Assembly (NCBI GenBank): GCA_030248135.1
Contig: JASANC010005818.1
Location: forward strand, 1-64,000
Reading direction: 5' to 3'
Length of the DNA: 64,000 nt
Origin: Theristus sp. LFF4_11
Taxonomy: Eukaryota; Nematoda; Chromadorea; Monhysterida; Xyalidae
Each line of letters starts with the position of its first letter. The first letter of the stretch is position 1. The notes under the pieces were generated by a model. It was not told the DNA's origin. It saw nothing but the letters and a program-made list of their open reading frames with translations, and ran no database searches. Shown piece by piece: positions 63,409 through 64,000 of the stretch. A program made the position numbers and the translations under genes.

Positions 63409-64000
63409 ATGGCAAATAACGCGTCTTCATCATTAACGCTCGACTTCCTGGTCTTCAAATCCTTCTCGCATACATTTTCCAGTAAATGCATCTATCTATA
63501 CTGCTGCTGTTCTTTTTTCATGAATTGGGAACAAAACAAGACTGCGTTTCGACAGCAGCTGGCTAAAACAGGGTGCTCTGGAGAATGTGCAATGCCGGCT
63601 TTCGGCATGTCCACAGACAAGTAAGTCTGTTTTCCCTATGGCGTGTGGATGCTGCTGTGAATCGTGTGTCCCATAAGAAGCAGCCAAATCAGCCAACTCC
63701 AAATTCATGTTTCCAGAGACTTGGCTTCAGGTGTGGTCAAGCATTAACAACGTGTACATGATTATGAGTGACTCAATCAAAAAGGTACCCCGAGCCGAAG
63801 CACTTTTAAATGTGTCAGTTGACAACGATTGAATTTTGCCGACTTTAGGTCTGATCGAATTTAGAAACTTTTCACCGCACACCGGGTGCAACATGTTCAA
63901 TGCGTGCTTGGTTATTAGAGGCAGCAGACAACTATGCACACTTTCGGAGGCTGGCACAGGCTGGCAGCGAGTGTGTTGTGTTGTCGTTGGAGATAGTCTC
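63409..64000 (+). CDS. Possible partial gene running off the window
   Basis: An ATG at 63409 begins MANNASSSLTLDFL followed by a GT. A coding-like stretch (NWEQNKTAFRQQLAKTG) runs to a strong donor AA/GTAAGTCTG at 63620-63621. After an acceptor TGTTTCCAG at 63717 another stretch reads TWLQVWSSINNVYMIMSDSI up to a GT at 63784. The phases do not all agree, so the exon model is uncertain and no family is recognised. Confidence 0.25.

Overview
This window is nuclear DNA from an animal. Genes are split into exons of roughly 60-300 bp by short GT-AG introns, codons join cleanly across the introns, and the encoded families are metazoan. The gene content points to a nematode: a two-pore (TWK-type) potassium channel, a secreted PAN/ShKT protein, and intron ends resembling the nematode TTTTCAG/TTGCAG acceptor. 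The heavy load of small repeats and the divergent proteins would suit an early-branching (clade I/Enoplea) nematode, but the species is not proved from sequence alone.

Layout. 1-3.2 kb: tandem and dispersed repeats. 3.4-5.8 kb (-): K2P channel. 5.8-10.1 kb: no supportable gene, with one 910-bp terminal-inverted-repeat element. 10.2-11.5 kb (+): PAN/PAN/ShKT secreted protein. 11.6-13.7 kb: GC-run repeats. 13.7-16.5 kb (+): kinetochore protein NUF2. 17.0-25.3 kb (+): nucleoporin NUP160, about 30 exons. 26.7-33.2 kb (+): a ~1,500-residue protein with about 20 C2H2 zinc fingers. 34.0-35.7 kb (+): short QSOX-like thioredoxin protein. 36.2-37.8 kb (+): stomatin. 38.1-39.1 kb (-): Rho GTPase. 39.8-40.7 kb (-): ferritin. 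43.6-45.9 kb (+): drebrin-like actin-binding protein. 47.0-49.7 kb (-): secreted trypsin-fold protein without the catalytic serine, fused to a DUF5648-like tail. 50.6-51.4 kb: (CA)-type minisatellite. 51.5-52.5 kb (+): two small unrecognised ORFs. 53.9-56.8 kb (+): DCLK-type kinase. 57.1-58.9 kb (-): uridine phosphorylase. 59-64 kb: almost nothing supportable.

The genes do not form an operon or a single pathway. The closest functional pair is NUF2 followed by NUP160, same strand, about 530 bp apart: the NDC80 complex and the Nup107-160 complex meet at kinetochores in other animals. Most of the unusual material is mobile: three different TA-flanked elements with CAGGGTG ends, a MITE built around the palindrome ATGACGTCAT (two copies), a second MITE in three copies that all lie in introns of coding genes, and a MITE whose end supplies the last codons and stop of the potassium channel. 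The most interesting proteins are the K2P channel with both selectivity filters altered, the Ser-to-Asp pseudo-trypsin, and the QSOX-like protein with no sulfhydryl-oxidase domain. Exon coordinates below come from reading splice signals and keeping phase by hand; they are not supported by transcripts.
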